Below, in pieces: positions 32,503 through 46,215 of a DNA stretch of 64,000 bases. Positions within the stretch are counted from its first letter, which is position 1, and each line of letters opens with the position of its first letter. The translations under genes were made by a program, and so were the position numbers. The notes below the pieces were generated by a model. It was not told the DNA's origin and made no database searches. It saw nothing but the letters and a program-made list of their open reading frames with translations. Source of the stretch: Melieria omissa (taxonomy: Eukaryota > Arthropoda > Insecta > Diptera > Ulidiidae); NCBI GenBank assembly GCA_963971225.1, contig OZ020270.1:73486432-73550431 (forward strand), written 5' to 3'.

Positions 32503-35128
32503 ATGGTTTGTTTACATTTTTCATTCCGTTGTGGTTTGAATTCAAACTGTCTTATCTGCGACTGAAGGTTTTATTAAAAATTTTGTGTATTTTCACGATT
32601 TTCACGACGAAAAAGTGTACCATTTGTGGGAAAAAACGGCGTCGGGGCACTGGACCTTTTTTTCAAGTTCCTCTCGACGACCGTAGAAGAGGCATTTGGA
32701 TTGCAAAATGTAATTTTGTGTTCCCGGCTCGTTCGTTTGTTTGCGGGGATCATTTTTTGGCAACTGATTTTATCAGAGGGCCAAAAATGATCAAGTTAGT
32801 GCCACATGCAGCACCGGTGCCGTAAGTATATGAAATTTAAGCCTACCGAAACATTAAATTGGCAGTGGCAGAGCATGTGCACAAAACTTAAATTCAAATG
32901 AATTTGATTTATTATAACGCGAGCATTTCGCATTACGATGTCCCCCAGGAGGAGCAGTTCGAAGACCTGCTAATTTTACTACATCCACCAAAAGAGTGCA
33001 AGGAGTTCTATACCCAGACAGAGTAAGTTTCAATGAGATGTATTTGAAAACTTGATTGTAATTTATACTTGTAGCCCAATAATCCAGGAATATTTTATGG
33101 AAAAAGAAATTTCGGACTTAAAAAAAGAAGTCAAAAAATTAAAGGAGGAGAACAAGCGCCTACAGCACAGACTGGACGAATGCGAGGCGATTGTGTCAAC
33201 TGTGAGATCCATATTCACAGATGGACAAGTGAGAAAAATGGTGTACCAGGTATTGTTTATTGTATTAACCACAACTTGAACGATGTTAATGCGAATTGTA
33301 TATGTTTGTTTATTTCACAGAACGAAATATTAAATGGAGTTGGCCTGATATTTCAAGCACCATATGCCTGCACGCGTCTGGGCCATGTGCATATAATCAC
33401 TTATATACAAAAGGCTTCCCGCTGCCCCATGTCTCCACTCTTCAACGCTGGTATAGAATGGTTGACGTAAGTGAGGGAATTCTGTCAACAGCCATGGATT
33501 TGATGCGACACATAACAGATTTGTCAAATGAAGACAAAATCTGTGTTCTCGCGTTCGACGAGATGAAAGTCGCAGAAACTTACGAATACGACCAAAGAGC
33601 GTACTGTGTACGGAAACCTGCCAATTATGTCCAGGTGGTGATGGCGAGGGGTCTGAAGAAATCGTGGAAGCAACCCGTTTTCTACGATTTCGACCAGCAA
33701 ATGACCAAACCAATTTTGATTTCGGTAATCTCGGCACTACACCACGCAGGTTTTTCTGTGGTGGCAATTGTTTGTGACATGGGACTCACAAAACGAAAGC
33801 TGTGGAAAAGTTTGGAAGTAACAGTAGGTGAGTAATATGTTTGAATTTAATTTAATCAGTTTGAGTTTACATAAGCAATTTTTTTCGTAATTTAGACCAG
33901 CCATACTTCGAACACCCCGTGAATAAAAAGGAAAAAATATTCACTTTTGCCGACGCTCCCCATCTTCTAAAATTAATCAGAAACCACTTCCTGGACACCG
34001 AAATTATGTGGAAGGGCGAACTGCTGACAACGCGCAGCTTAGCTGATCTGCTCAAACATACGAGCACATCAGACGCGTCAATTACATTCAAACTGACGAC
34101 CGAACATCTAACAGTTAAAGGAGTCGGTATGTTATTTATGTTATGATGTTATGTTCGCTAATGTTAACAACAAAATTCGTTACAATTTTTAGCCCGTCAA
34201 AAAGTTAAGTTAACAGCACAAGTATTTTCAAATACCACCGCCGCTGCTATACGACGCTCATTAGGAATGGACATATACAAGCCAACACAAACAGCTGAAA
34301 TGATTCAGCTTGTTAATGATTGGTTTGATGTCCTCAATTCCTCCATGGGAACATTTGGGTACCCAGGAAAGGTAATTTTTCTTTCCAATAAAGCCGAAAA
34401 ATAGTTAAATTAAAAAATTTTTAAATTAAAATTTGTATGTATTTTTACAGGAACCATATGGTGTAAAGCTCAAAAGCCAAGATAAGGTTATTGAGCGGAT
34501 GAATGCCTTCATGTCTTCTCCAATTATTCCAAACAAAAAAAGTCTGGAAATATTTCAAAAAGGAATTTTAATGACTAATTCCGCCTTGGTAATGCTCCAC
34601 CAATATGTTAAGGCGAAGTGCAATATGGAGTACTTTCTAACAAACGCCTTAACCAGGATGTGTTGGAGCACTTCTTTGGGGCAATTCGAAGCAAGGGTGG
34701 TCTGAATGATCATCCTTCCCCCAAGGAGTTTAAATACCGGCTGAGGAAATATATCTTAGGTATGTTTCATATTAATTTCGTGTAATTTTTTTAATATTAA
34801 TTTTTTAATTTAATTAATTTTTTCATTAATTTCTTAATCACTATTTAGCCAGAAATACCGAGCACCTAAGAGGAATAGGCAATGTTTCTAAGGACACAAC
34901 GGGTTGGCTCGGCACCGTACACAAACATGGCGACCAGGCCGAGATTACCCTTGACAGCTTGAATGAGTCCTCAATTTCCTTCGACAGTCCTGACCCAGAG
35001 GAAGAGTCGGGAATCATCGCTGATTTTAATACGGACTCATTGCATGACATCGGCGTGCTTCATGAAGACGCAAAAAGCCAGGTCCGCGATTCCTAAGCGC
35101 AATTAAAGAAATGGAGAGCGTGTTCTAC
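32503..35128 (+). pseudogene. P-like transposase, U7, frameshifted short copy
   Basis: C lost in exon 7 at ~34645, exon 8 stop at 35094-35096, C-terminal segment cut at 35128. U5-U7 form a run of three equal 4,289-bp units. Confidence 0.9.
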
Positions 35129-35568
35129 TTCAATGTTTCTTTTTACTGCTTACTTTTTACCAGCAGCAGTCAATTTCGTGTTTTTCTCGTTTCCTTTGTT
35201 CACTTGAATCGTAAGAAATGTATCAGCTGATTTTGACAAGCAGCATGCCCAAAAGCACTAACAAAATACATGGGAATCCTAGTGCTACTTCCCCTTATAC
35301 CCTTATAAGGTCGTATCACCTTATTAATACACCTTGTCTATGTGTTTATTTGCTTAGTGGCATGATGAAATAAACAAGGTGAAGCGAGTAGATGGCATAC
35401 CCTTATTTTGACAAAAGAGCTTTTGAAAAACTGACGTTTTCAAAATAAATTCTCTCAAAACATGAAAGTCTTCTTCTTTCTTCTTACTACTGTACACTAC
35501 AATATATATATTTCAGGAAAAAATTTCCAGCAACTTTGAAAGGAAACAAAAATATTCGATTTTAAAAA

Positions 35569-36617
35569 CTTAAGGGGAGGTTCTTTCAAATTTTTTTGAA
35601 AAAATCGTGTTTTTTTTCACATAAAATGAAAGCTGTATGTCCGTAGAATATGTGTACGAAAGGATTTTTCGATACGATCGCCTTGTCCGCATACGAGTTT
35701 GTTTCTTCTACAGTGTTTTTCCCAGTTTTTGCCCGGAGCTGCTATCTTTCAACACGTTTTTCTCGAAACCACGTTTTCCATCTGAATTTCAAGGATATCT
35801 TTTGATCTATTGTTCTAATTTCCTTAATCTAAAGCATGTTTGAAAGGTGATCATTTTCTGTATGGCTTATACCTAAAACGAGCATAAGTTACTATTAAAT
35901 TGTTATTTATAATTAAGGTTTAATAACAAAAAAAGTGGCAAAAAAAATTTGTTTTTTTCGAGCGTTCACATTTCAGTCAATTTTTGGTCAAAAATCATTA
36001 TAGTTAGGTATAAGCCATAGAAAATTTTATCTACTTTCATTTAAAAAAACCTTTTTCATTTCAGATTACTACAAGAGGCTGTAGGCTTGAAATTCGGAGA
36101 CTAGATTTTTCAGCCGCCATTTTGAATTTTGTTACAAAAAATATATCATATTATTGTATAGGGTGTGCAGCTGCCGTGGCTCAGTTGGTTAGTGCGCGGT
36201 CCAGCGAGTCGCATGCAGAGCGACGCAAGATCGAATACTGCCTGTAATAACACCTAAAAAAAATAACGGGAAACTCGTTTTCTCTTTCGGTGGCTGTCCT
36301 CTCAGCTGGAAATGGCAAACCTCTGAGAGTAAAAATTGCCTATGAAAAAGCTCCCAACCTGCCGTTCGGAACCGGCATAAAACTGTAGGTCCCTTCCACC
36401 CGCGTACAAAACTCACACGCACAACACGGGTGGTTGCGGGAAGCTAGGCCTTAGTCTCGCGTAAGCGGGCTGTCGTGCCAATCAATTAATTAATTAATAT
36501 AATAAAATACCCATTCAACCGTCAAAACCGGATGTTTCTATGTTTTTTCATCATGCCACAAATCATTTCCAAACTTGGGCCTTTTTTTGGCCAAATTTGA
36601 AAGAACCTCCCCTTAAG
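35569..36617. mobile_element. TTAA-flanked inverted-repeat element, U7 (31-bp deletion)
   Basis: 1049 bp, short-lineage form. Confidence 0.75.
36170..36498 (+). mobile_element. tRNA-derived SINE, U7
   Basis: GCTGCCG head, GTTAGTGCG form. Confidence 0.75.
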
Positions 36618-36791
36618 TGTTTATAAGATTATTCGAAAGTTGAACAATTATTCGACTATTCGAAGCACATCGACTATTCGAATAGCACTATTCGAATACT
36701 ATTCGTACAAACAACCACTATTCGAATAATCGATTAATCGATTTTCAAACTATTCGATTACTTTCAAGAGCCCTACATGCTGGTTGTCAAA

Positions 36792-39631
36792 ATGGTTTGT
36801 TTACATTTTTCATTCCGTTGTGGTTTGAATTCAAACTGTCTTATCTGCGACTGAAGGTTTTATTAAAAATTTTGTGTATTTTCACGATTTTCACGACGAA
36901 AAAGTGTACCATTTGTGGGAAAAAACGGCGTCGGGGCACTGGACCTTTTTTTCAAGTTCCTCTCGACGACCGTAGAAGAGGCATTTGGATTGCAAAATGT
37001 AATTTTGTGTTCCCGGCTCGTTCGTTTGTTTGCGGGGATCATTTTTTGGCAACTGATTTTATCAGAGGGCCAAAAATGATCAAGTTAGTGCCACATGCAG
37101 CACCGGTGCCGTAAGTATATGAAATTTAAGCCTACCGAAACATTAAATTGGCAGTGGCAGAGCATGTGCACAAAACTTAAATTCAAATGAATTTGATTTA
37201 TTATAACGCGAGCATTTCGCATTACGATGTCCCCCAGGAGGAGCAGTTCGAAGACCTGCTAATTTTACTACATCCACCAAAAGAGTGCAAGGAGTTCTAT
37301 ACCCAGACAGAGTAAGTTTCAATGAGATGTATTTGAAAACTTGATTGTAATTTATACTTGTAGCCCAATAATCCAGGAATATTTTATGGAAAAAGAAATT
37401 TCGGACTTAAAAAAAGAAGTCAAAAAATTAAAGGAGGAGAACAAGCGCCTACAGCACAGACTGGACGAATGCGAGGCGATTGTGTCAACTGTGAGATCCA
37501 TATTCACAGATGGACAAGTGAGAAAAATGGTGTACCAGGTATTGTTTATTGTATTAACCACAACTTGAACGATGTTAATGCGAATTGTATATGTTTGTTT
37601 ATTTCACAGAACGAAATATTAAATGGAGTTGGCCTGATATTTCAAGCACCATATGCCTGCACGCGTCTGGGCCATGTGCATATAATCACTTATATACAAA
37701 AGGCTTCCCGCTGCCCCATGTCTCCACTCTTCAACGCTGGTATAGAATGGTTGACGTAAGTGAGGGAATTCTGTCAACAGCCATGGATTTGATGCGACAC
37801 ATAACAGATTTGTCAAATGAAGACAAAATCTGTGTTCTCGCGTTCGACGAGATGAAAGTCGCAGAAACTTACGAATACGACCAAAGAGCGTACTGTGTAC
37901 GGAAACCTGCCAATTATGTCCAGGTGGTGATGGCGAGGGGTCTGAAGAAATCGTGGAAGCAACCCGTTTTCTACGATTTCGACCAGCAAATGACCAAACC
38001 AATTTTGATTTCGGTAATCTCGGCACTACACCACGCAGGTTTTTCTGTGGTGGCAATTGTTTGTGACATGGGACTCACAAAACGAAAGCTGTGGAAAAGT
38101 TTGGAAGTAACAGTAGGTGAGTAATATGTTTGAATTTAATTTAATCAGTTTGAGTTTACATAAGCAATTTTTTTCGTAATTTAGACCAGCCATACTTCGA
38201 ACACCCCGTGAATAAAAAGGAAAAAATATTCACTTTTGCCGACGCTCCCCATCTTCTAAAATTAATCAGAAACCACTTCCTGGACACCGAAATTATGTGG
38301 AAGGGCGAACTGCTGACAACGCGCAGCTTAGCTGATCTGCTCAAACATACGAGCACATCAGACGCGTCAATTACATTCAAACTGACGACCGAACATCTAA
38401 CAGTTAAAGGAGTCGGTATGTTATTTATGTTATGATGTTATGTTCGCTAATGTTAACAACAAAATTCGTTACAATTTTTAGCCCGTCAAAAAGTTAAGTT
38501 AACAGCACAAGTATTTTCAAATACCACCGCCGCTGCTATACGACGCTCATTAGGAATGGACATATACAAGCCAACACAAACAGCTGAAATGATTCAGCTT
38601 GTTAATGATTGGTTTGATGTCCTCAATTCCTCCATGGGAACATTTGGGTACCCAGGAAAGGTAATTTTTCTTTCCAATAAAGCCGAAAAATAGTTAAATT
38701 AAAAAATTTTTAAATTAAAATTTGTATGTATTTTTACAGGAACCATATGGTGTAAAGCTCAAAAGCCAAGATAAGGTTATTGAGCGGATGAATGCCTTCA
38801 TGTCTTCTCCAATTATTCCAAACAAAAAAAGTCTGGAAATATTTCAAAAAGGAATTTTAATGACTAATTCCGCCTTGGTAATGCTCCACCAATATGTTAA
38901 GGCGAAGTGCAATATGGAGTACTTTCTAACAAACCGCCTTAACCAGGATGTGTTGGAGCACTTCTTTGGGGCAATTCGAAGCAAGGGTGGTCTGAATGAT
39001 CATCCTTCCCCCAAGGAGTTTAAATACCGGCTGAGGAAATATATCTTAGGTATGTTTCATATTAATTTCGTGTAATTTTTTTAATATTAATTTTTTAATT
39101 TAATTAATTTTTTCATTAATTTCTTAATCACTATTTAGCCAGAAATACCGAGCACCTAAGAGGAATAGGCAATGTTTCTAAGGACACAACGGGTTGGCTC
39201 GGCACCGTACACAAACATGGCGACCAGGCCGAGATTACCCTTGACAGCTTGAATGAGTCCTCAATTTCCTTCGACAGTCCTGACCCAGAGGAAGAGTCGG
39301 GAATCATCGCTGATTTTAATACGGACTCATTGCATGACATCGGCGTGCTTCATGAAGACGCAAAAAGCCAGGTCCGCGATTCCTAAGCGCAATTAAAGAA
39401 ATGGAGAGCGTGTTCTACGCAATAAATCAAATGAAAATTTCATATCGAAAAAATCTTCTGAAGCGATTGCTGGAAAAAAGCGCCCACGTAGGCGTCCCAG
39501 AGCATGTGAAGCGATTTTTCTTCACATGCAGAATTCATTTCCGTGTGCACCATTTAAACAAGTGCTTAAAGACGATGAAGGCCAAACAGAAAATAATGGG
39601 GTACAAAAAATTCATCAAAATCAATCTGTAA
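36792..39631 (+). pseudogene. P-like transposase, U8, long copy with uninterrupted exon 7
   Basis: Exon 7 (38740-39049) keeps both C residues and reads through LNQDVLEHFFGAIRSKGG, unlike every copy on either side from U5 to U13. Exon 8 stop at 39384-39386; C-terminal segment 39401-39631. Exon 1 is the VPHAAPVP form. It carries the exon 3/4 phase break and the C-terminal shift. Confidence 0.88.
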
Positions 39632-40672
39632 AACTGGGAGAGAAAAAAGGTGAAATTAATCATTCCATTTTTTAAATATTTGTTTACTTATACAGCACAC
39701 GCAGCGGCCACACCTTCACTAGCTAGAGGCTTCAAGACAGCAGTGCACTCTGAAAGTGGTAAGAGAAACAAAAGTTAAAATCATTACATTTTTAAAATTT
39801 ATATTTACTTATACAGCACATGCGGCTACAGCCCTTCGTTGGAGTCTTGCCTGACTGATGTTAAATAAACGATTGAGCTCAACCGCTCACGACGCCTCTC
39901 TGATCAAGTACTGAGCGGTGACCAATAAGGTACACCATAATGGACAGCGAGAAGGTTTAGTGGGTTCAAGTCTCACACTGACGGCTTCGGCCAAGGGCTT
40001 TCGATGCTTCCTCCTCGTAAAACAAAACAAAAAAAAAACACTTTTCCAAAACCTTAAATTAATAAATTTGCCTTAGTCCAAATAAGTATCTGCAGTGCAG
40101 CAACGTTTCTCGATGTCCGCGTTGTAGGAACTATCTTGCACATTTATTGCCACTCGCTGTGCTGCGTCACTCCTGAACTCAGCGTTTTCGTTGGCAAAGC
40201 ACTGAAAAAATAGTTTTTCTCGTATAAAATACTTCAATGTTTCTTTTTACTGCTTACTTTTTACCAGCAGCAGTCAATTTTGTGTTTTTCTCGTTTCCTT
40301 TGTTCACTTGAATCGTAAGAAATGTATCAGCTGATTTTGACAAGCAGCATGCCCAAAAGCACTAACAAAATACATGGGAATCCTAGTGCTACTTCCCCTT
40401 ATACCCTTATAAGGTCGTATCACCTTATTAATACACCTTGTCTATGTGTTTATTTGCTTAGTGGCATGATGAAATAAACAAGGTGAAGCGAGTAGATGGC
40501 ATACCCTTATTTTGACAAAAGAGCTTTTGAAAAACTGACGTTTTCAAAATAAATTCTCTCAAAACATGAAAGTCTTCTTCTTTCTTCTTACTACTGTACA
40601 CTACAATATATATATTTCAGGAAAAAATTTCCAGCAACTTTGAAAGGAAACAAAAATATTCGATTTTAAAAA

Positions 40673-41752
40673 CTTAAGGGGAGGTTCTTTCAAATTTTTT
40701 TGAAAAAATCGTGTTTTTTTTCACATAAAATGAAAGCTGTATGTCCGTAGAATATGTGTACGAAAGGATTTTTCGATGCGATCGCCTTGTCCGCATACGA
40801 GTTTGTTTCTTCTACAGTGTTTTTCCCAGTTTTTGCCCGGAGCTGCTATCTTTCAACACGTTTTTCTCGAAACCACGTTTTCCATCTGAATTTCAAGGAT
40901 ATCTTTTGATCTATTGTTCTAATATCCTTAATCTAAAGCATGTTTGAAAGGTGATCATTTTCTGTATGGCTTATACCTAAAACGAGCATAAGTTACTATT
41001 AAATTGTTATTTATAATTAAGGTTTAATAACAAAAAAAGTGGCAAAAAAAATTTGTTTTTTTCGAGCGTTCACATTTCAGTCAATTTTTGGTCAAAAATC
41101 ATTATAGTTAGGTATAAGCCATAGAAAATTTCATCTACTTTCATTTAAAAAAACCTTTTTCATTTCAGATTACTACAAGAGGCTGTAGGCTTGAAATTCG
41201 GAGACTAGATTTTTCAGGCAGTGATCGACGAAAGCTGCCATTGTTCAGCCGCCATTTTGAATTTTGTTACAAAAAATATATCATATTATTGTATAGGGTG
41301 TGCAGCCGCCGTGGCTCAGTTGGTTAGAGCGCGGTCCAGCGAGTCGCATGCAGAGCGACGCAAGATCGAATACTGCCTGTAATAACACCTAAAAAAAATA
41401 ACGGGAAACTCGTTTTCTCTTTCGGTGGCTGTCCTCTCAGCTGGAAATGGCAAACCTCTGAGAGTAAAAATTGCCTATGAAAAAGCTCCCAACCTGCCGT
41501 TCGGAACCGGCATAAAACTGTAGGTCCCTTCCACCCGCGTACAAAATTCACACGCACAACACGGGTGGTTGCGGGAAGCTAGGCCTTAGTCTCGCGTAAG
41601 CGGGCTGTCGTGCCAATCAATTAATTAATTAATATAATAAAATACCCATTCAACCGTCAAAACCGGATGTTTCTATGTTTTTTCATCATGCCACAAATCA
41701 TTTCCAAACTTGGGCCTTTTTTTGGCCAAATTTGAAAGAACCTCCCCTTAAG
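40673..41752. mobile_element. TTAA-flanked inverted-repeat element, U8
   Basis: 1080 bp, long-lineage form like U3/U4. Confidence 0.75.
41305..41633 (+). mobile_element. tRNA-derived SINE, U8
   Basis: GCCGCCG head, GTTAGAGCG form. Confidence 0.75.
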
Positions 41753-41926
41753 TGTTTATAAGATTATTCGAAAGTTGAACAATTATTCGACTATTCGAAG
41801 CACATCGACTATTCGAATAGCACTATTCGAATACTATTCGTACAAACAACCACTATTCGAATAATCGATTAATCGATTTTCAAACTATTCGCTTACTTTC
41901 AAGAGCCCTACATGCTGGTTGTCAAA

Positions 41927-44552
41927 ATGGTTTGTTTACATTTTTCATTCCGTTGTGGTTTGAATTCAAACTGTCTTATCTGCGACTGAAGGTTTTATTA
42001 AAAATTTTGTGTATTTTCACGATTTTCACGACGAAAAAGTGTACCATTTGTGGGAAAAAACGGCGTCGGGGCACTGGACCTTTTTTTCAAGTTCCTCTCG
42101 ACGACCGTAGAAGAGGCATTTGGATTGCAAAATGTAATTTTGTGTTCCCGGCTCGTTCGTTTGTTTGCGGGGATCATTTTTTGGCAACTGATTTTATCAG
42201 AGGGCCAAAAATGATCAAGTTAGTGCCACATGCAGCACCGGTGCCGTAAGTATATGAAATTTAAGCCTACCGAAACATTAAATTGGCAGTGGCAGAGCAT
42301 GTGCACAAAACTTAAATTCAAATGAATTTGATTTATTATAACGCGAGCATTTCGCATTACGATGTCCCCCAGGAGGAGCAGTTCGAAGACCTGCTAATTT
42401 TACTACATCCACCAAAAGAGTGCAAGGAGTTCTATACCCAGACAGAGTAAGTTTCAATGAGATGTATTTGAAAACTTGATTGTAATTTATACTTGTAGCC
42501 CAATAATCCAGGAATATTTTATGGAAAAAGAAATTTCGGACTTAAAAAAAGAAGTCAAAAAATTAAAGGAGGAGAACAAGCGCCTACAGCACAGACTGGA
42601 CGAATGCGAGGCGATTGTGTCAACTGTGAGATCCATATTCACAGATGGACAAGTGAGAAAAATGGTGTACCAGGTATTGTTTATTGTATTAACCACAACT
42701 TGAACGATGTTAATGCGAATTGTATATGTTTGTTTATTTCACAGAACGAAATATTAAATGGAGTTGGCCTGATATTTCAAGCACCATATGCCTGCACGCG
42801 TCTGGGCCATGTGCATATAATCACTTATATACAAAAGGCTTCCCGCTGCCCCATGTCTCCACTCTTCAACGCTGGTATAGAATGGTTGACGTAAGTGAGG
42901 GAATTCTGTCAACAGCCATGGATTTGATGCGACACATAACAGATTTGTCAAATGAAGACAAAATCTGTGTTCTCGCGTTCGACGAGATGAAAGTCGCAGA
43001 AACTTACGAATACGACCAAAGAGCGTACTGTGTACGGAAACCTGCCAATTATGTCCAGGTGGTGATGGCGAGGGGTCTGAAGAAATCGTGGAAGCAACCC
43101 GTTTTCTACGATTTCGACCAGCAAATGACCAAACCAATTTTGATTTCGGTAATCTCGGCACTACACCACGCAGGTTTTTCTGTGGTGGCAATTGTTTGTG
43201 ACATGGGACTCACAAAACGAAAGCTGTGGAAAAGTTTGGAAGTAACAGTAGGTGAGTAATATGTTTGAATTTAATTTAATCAGTTTGAGTTTACATAAGC
43301 AATTTTTTTCGTAATTTAGACCAGCCATACTTCGAACACCCCGTGAATAAAAAGGAAAAAATATTCACTTTTGCCGACGCTCCCCATCTTCTAAAATTAA
43401 TCAGAAACCACTTCCTGGACACCGAAATTATGTGGAAGGGCGAACTGCTGACAACGCGCAGCTTAGCTGATCTGCTCAAACATACGAGCACATCAGACGC
43501 GTCAATTACATTCAAACTGACGACCGAACATCTAACAGTTAAAGGAGTCGGTATGTTATTTATGTTATGATGTTATGTTCGCTAATGTTAACAACAAAAT
43601 TCGTTACAATTTTTAGCCCGTCAAAAAGTTAAGTTAACAGCACAAGTATTTTCAAATACCACCGCCGCTGCTATACGACGCTCATTAGGAATGGACATAT
43701 ACAAGCCAACACAAACAGCTGAAATGATTCAGCTTGTTAATGATTGGTTTGATGTCCTCAATTCCTCCATGGGAACATTTGGGTACCCAGGAAAGGTAAT
43801 TTTTCTTTCCAATAAAGCCGAAAAATAGTTAAATTAAAAAATTTTTAAATTAAAATTTGTATGTATTTTTACAGGAACCATATGGTGTAAAGCTCAAAAG
43901 CCAAGATAAGGTTATTGAGCGGATGAATGCCTTCATGTCTTCTCCAATTATTCCAAACAAAAAAAGTCTGGAAATATTTCAAAAAGGAATTTTAATGACT
44001 AATTCCGCCTTGGTAATGCTCCACCAATATGTTAAGGCGAAGTGCAATATGGAGTACTTTCTAACAAACGCCTTAACCAGGATGTGTTGGAGCACTTCTT
44101 TGGGGCAATTCGAAGCAAGGGTGGTCTGAATGATCATCCTTCCCCCAAGGAGTTTAAATACCGGCTGAGGAAATATATCTTAGGTATGTTTCATATTAAT
44201 TTCGTGTAATTTTTTTAATATTAATTTTTTAATTTAATTAATTTTTTCATTAATTTCTTAATCACTATTTAGCCAGAAATACCGAGCACCTAAGAGGAAT
44301 AGGCAATGTTTCTAAGGACACAACGGGTTGGCTCGGCACCGTACACAAACATGGCGACCAGGCCGAGATTACCCTTGACAGCTTGAATGAGTCCTCAATT
44401 TCCTTCGACAGTCCTGACCCAGAGGAAGAGTCGGGAATCATCGCTGATTTTAATACGGACTCATTGCATGACATCGGCGTGCTTCATGAAGACGCAAAAA
44501 GCCAGGTCCGCGATTCCTAAGCGCAATTAAAGAAATGGAGAGCGTGTTCTAC
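41927..44552 (+). pseudogene. P-like transposase, U9, frameshifted short copy
   Basis: C lost in exon 7 at ~44069, exon 8 stop at 44518-44520, 815-bp deletion at 44552. Downstream, at 44861-44873, it carries the inverted 13-bp segment that otherwise occurs only in U3. Confidence 0.9.
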
Positions 44553-44992
44553 TTCAATGTTTCTTTTTACTGCTTACTTTTTACCAGCAGCAGTCAATTT
44601 CGTGTTTTTCTCGTTTCCTTTGTTCACTTGAATCGTAAGAAATGTATCAGCTGATTTTGACAAGCAGCATGCCCAAAAGCACTAACAAAATACATGGGAA
44701 TCCTAGTGCTACTTCCCCTTATACCCTTATAAGGTCGTATCACCTTATTAATACACCTTGTCTATGTGTTTATTTGCTTAGTGGCATGATGAAATAAACA
44801 AGGTGAAGCGAGTAGATGGCATACCCTTATTTTGACAAAAGAGCTTTTGAAAAACTGACGTTTATTTTGAAAATTCTCTCAAAACATGAAAGTCTTCTTC
44901 TTTCTTCTTACTACTGTACACTACAATATATATATTTCAGGAAAAAATTTCCAGCAACTTTGAAAGGAAACAAAAATATTCGATTTTAAAAA

Positions 44993-46041
44993 CTTAAGGG
45001 GAGGTTCTTTCAAATTTTTTTGAAAAAATCGTGTTTTTTTTCACATAAAATGAAAGCTGTATGTCCGTAGAATATGTGTACGAAAGGATTTTTCGATACG
45101 ATCGCCTTGTCCGCATACGAGTTTGTTTCTTCTACAGTGTTTTTCCCAGTTTTTGCCCGGAGCTGCTATCTTTCAACACGTTTTTCTCGAAACCACGTTT
45201 TCCATCTGAATTTCAAGGATATCTTTTGATCTATTGTTCTAATTTCCTTAATCTAAAGCATGTTTGAAAGGTGATCATTTTCTGTATGGCTTATACCTAA
45301 AACGAGCATAAGTTACTATTAAATTGTTATTTATAATTAAGGTTTAATAACAAAAAAAGTGGCAAAAAAAATTTGTTTTTTTCGAGCGTTCACATTTCAG
45401 TCAATTTTTGGTCAAAAATCATTATAGTTAGGTATAAGCCATAGAAAATTTTATCTACTTTCATTTAAAAAAACCTTTTTCATTTCAGATTACTACAAGA
45501 GGCTGTAGGCTTGAAATTCGGAGACTAGATTTTTCAGCCGCCATTTTGAATTTTGTTACAAAAAATATATCATATTATTGTATAGGGTGTGCAGCTGCCG
45601 TGGCTCAGTTGGTTAGTGCGCGGTCCAGCGAGTCGCATGCAGAGCGACGCAAGATCGAATACTGCCTGTAATAACACCTAAAAAAAATAACGGGAAACTC
45701 GTTTTCTCTTTCGGTGGCTGTCCTCTCAGCTGGAAATGGCAAACCTCTGAGAGTAAAAATTGCCTATGAAAAAGCTCCCAACCTGCCGTTCGGAACCGGC
45801 ATAAAACTGTAGGTCCCTTCCACCCGCGTACAAAACTCACACGCACAACACGGGTGGTTGCGGGAAGCTAGGCCTTAGTCTCGCGTAAGCGGGCTGTCGT
45901 GCCAATCAATTAATTAATTAATATAATAAAATACCCATTCAACCGTCAAAACCGGATGTTTCTATGTTTTTTCATCATGCCACAAATCATTTCCAAACTT
46001 GGGCCTTTTTTTGGCCAAATTTGAAAGAACCTCCCCTTAAG
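44993..46041. mobile_element. TTAA-flanked inverted-repeat element, U9 (31-bp deletion)
   Basis: 1049 bp, short-lineage form. Confidence 0.75.
45594..45922 (+). mobile_element. tRNA-derived SINE, U9
   Basis: GCTGCCG head, GTTAGTGCG form. Confidence 0.75.
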
Positions 46042-46215
46042 TGTTTATAAGATTATTCGAAAGTTGAACAATTATTCGACTATTCGAAGCACATCGACTA
46101 TTCGAATAGCACTATTCGAATACTATTCGTACAAACAACCACTATTCGAATAATCGATTAATCGATTTTCAAACTATTCGATTACTTTCAAGAGCCCTAC
46201 ATGCTGGTTGTCAAA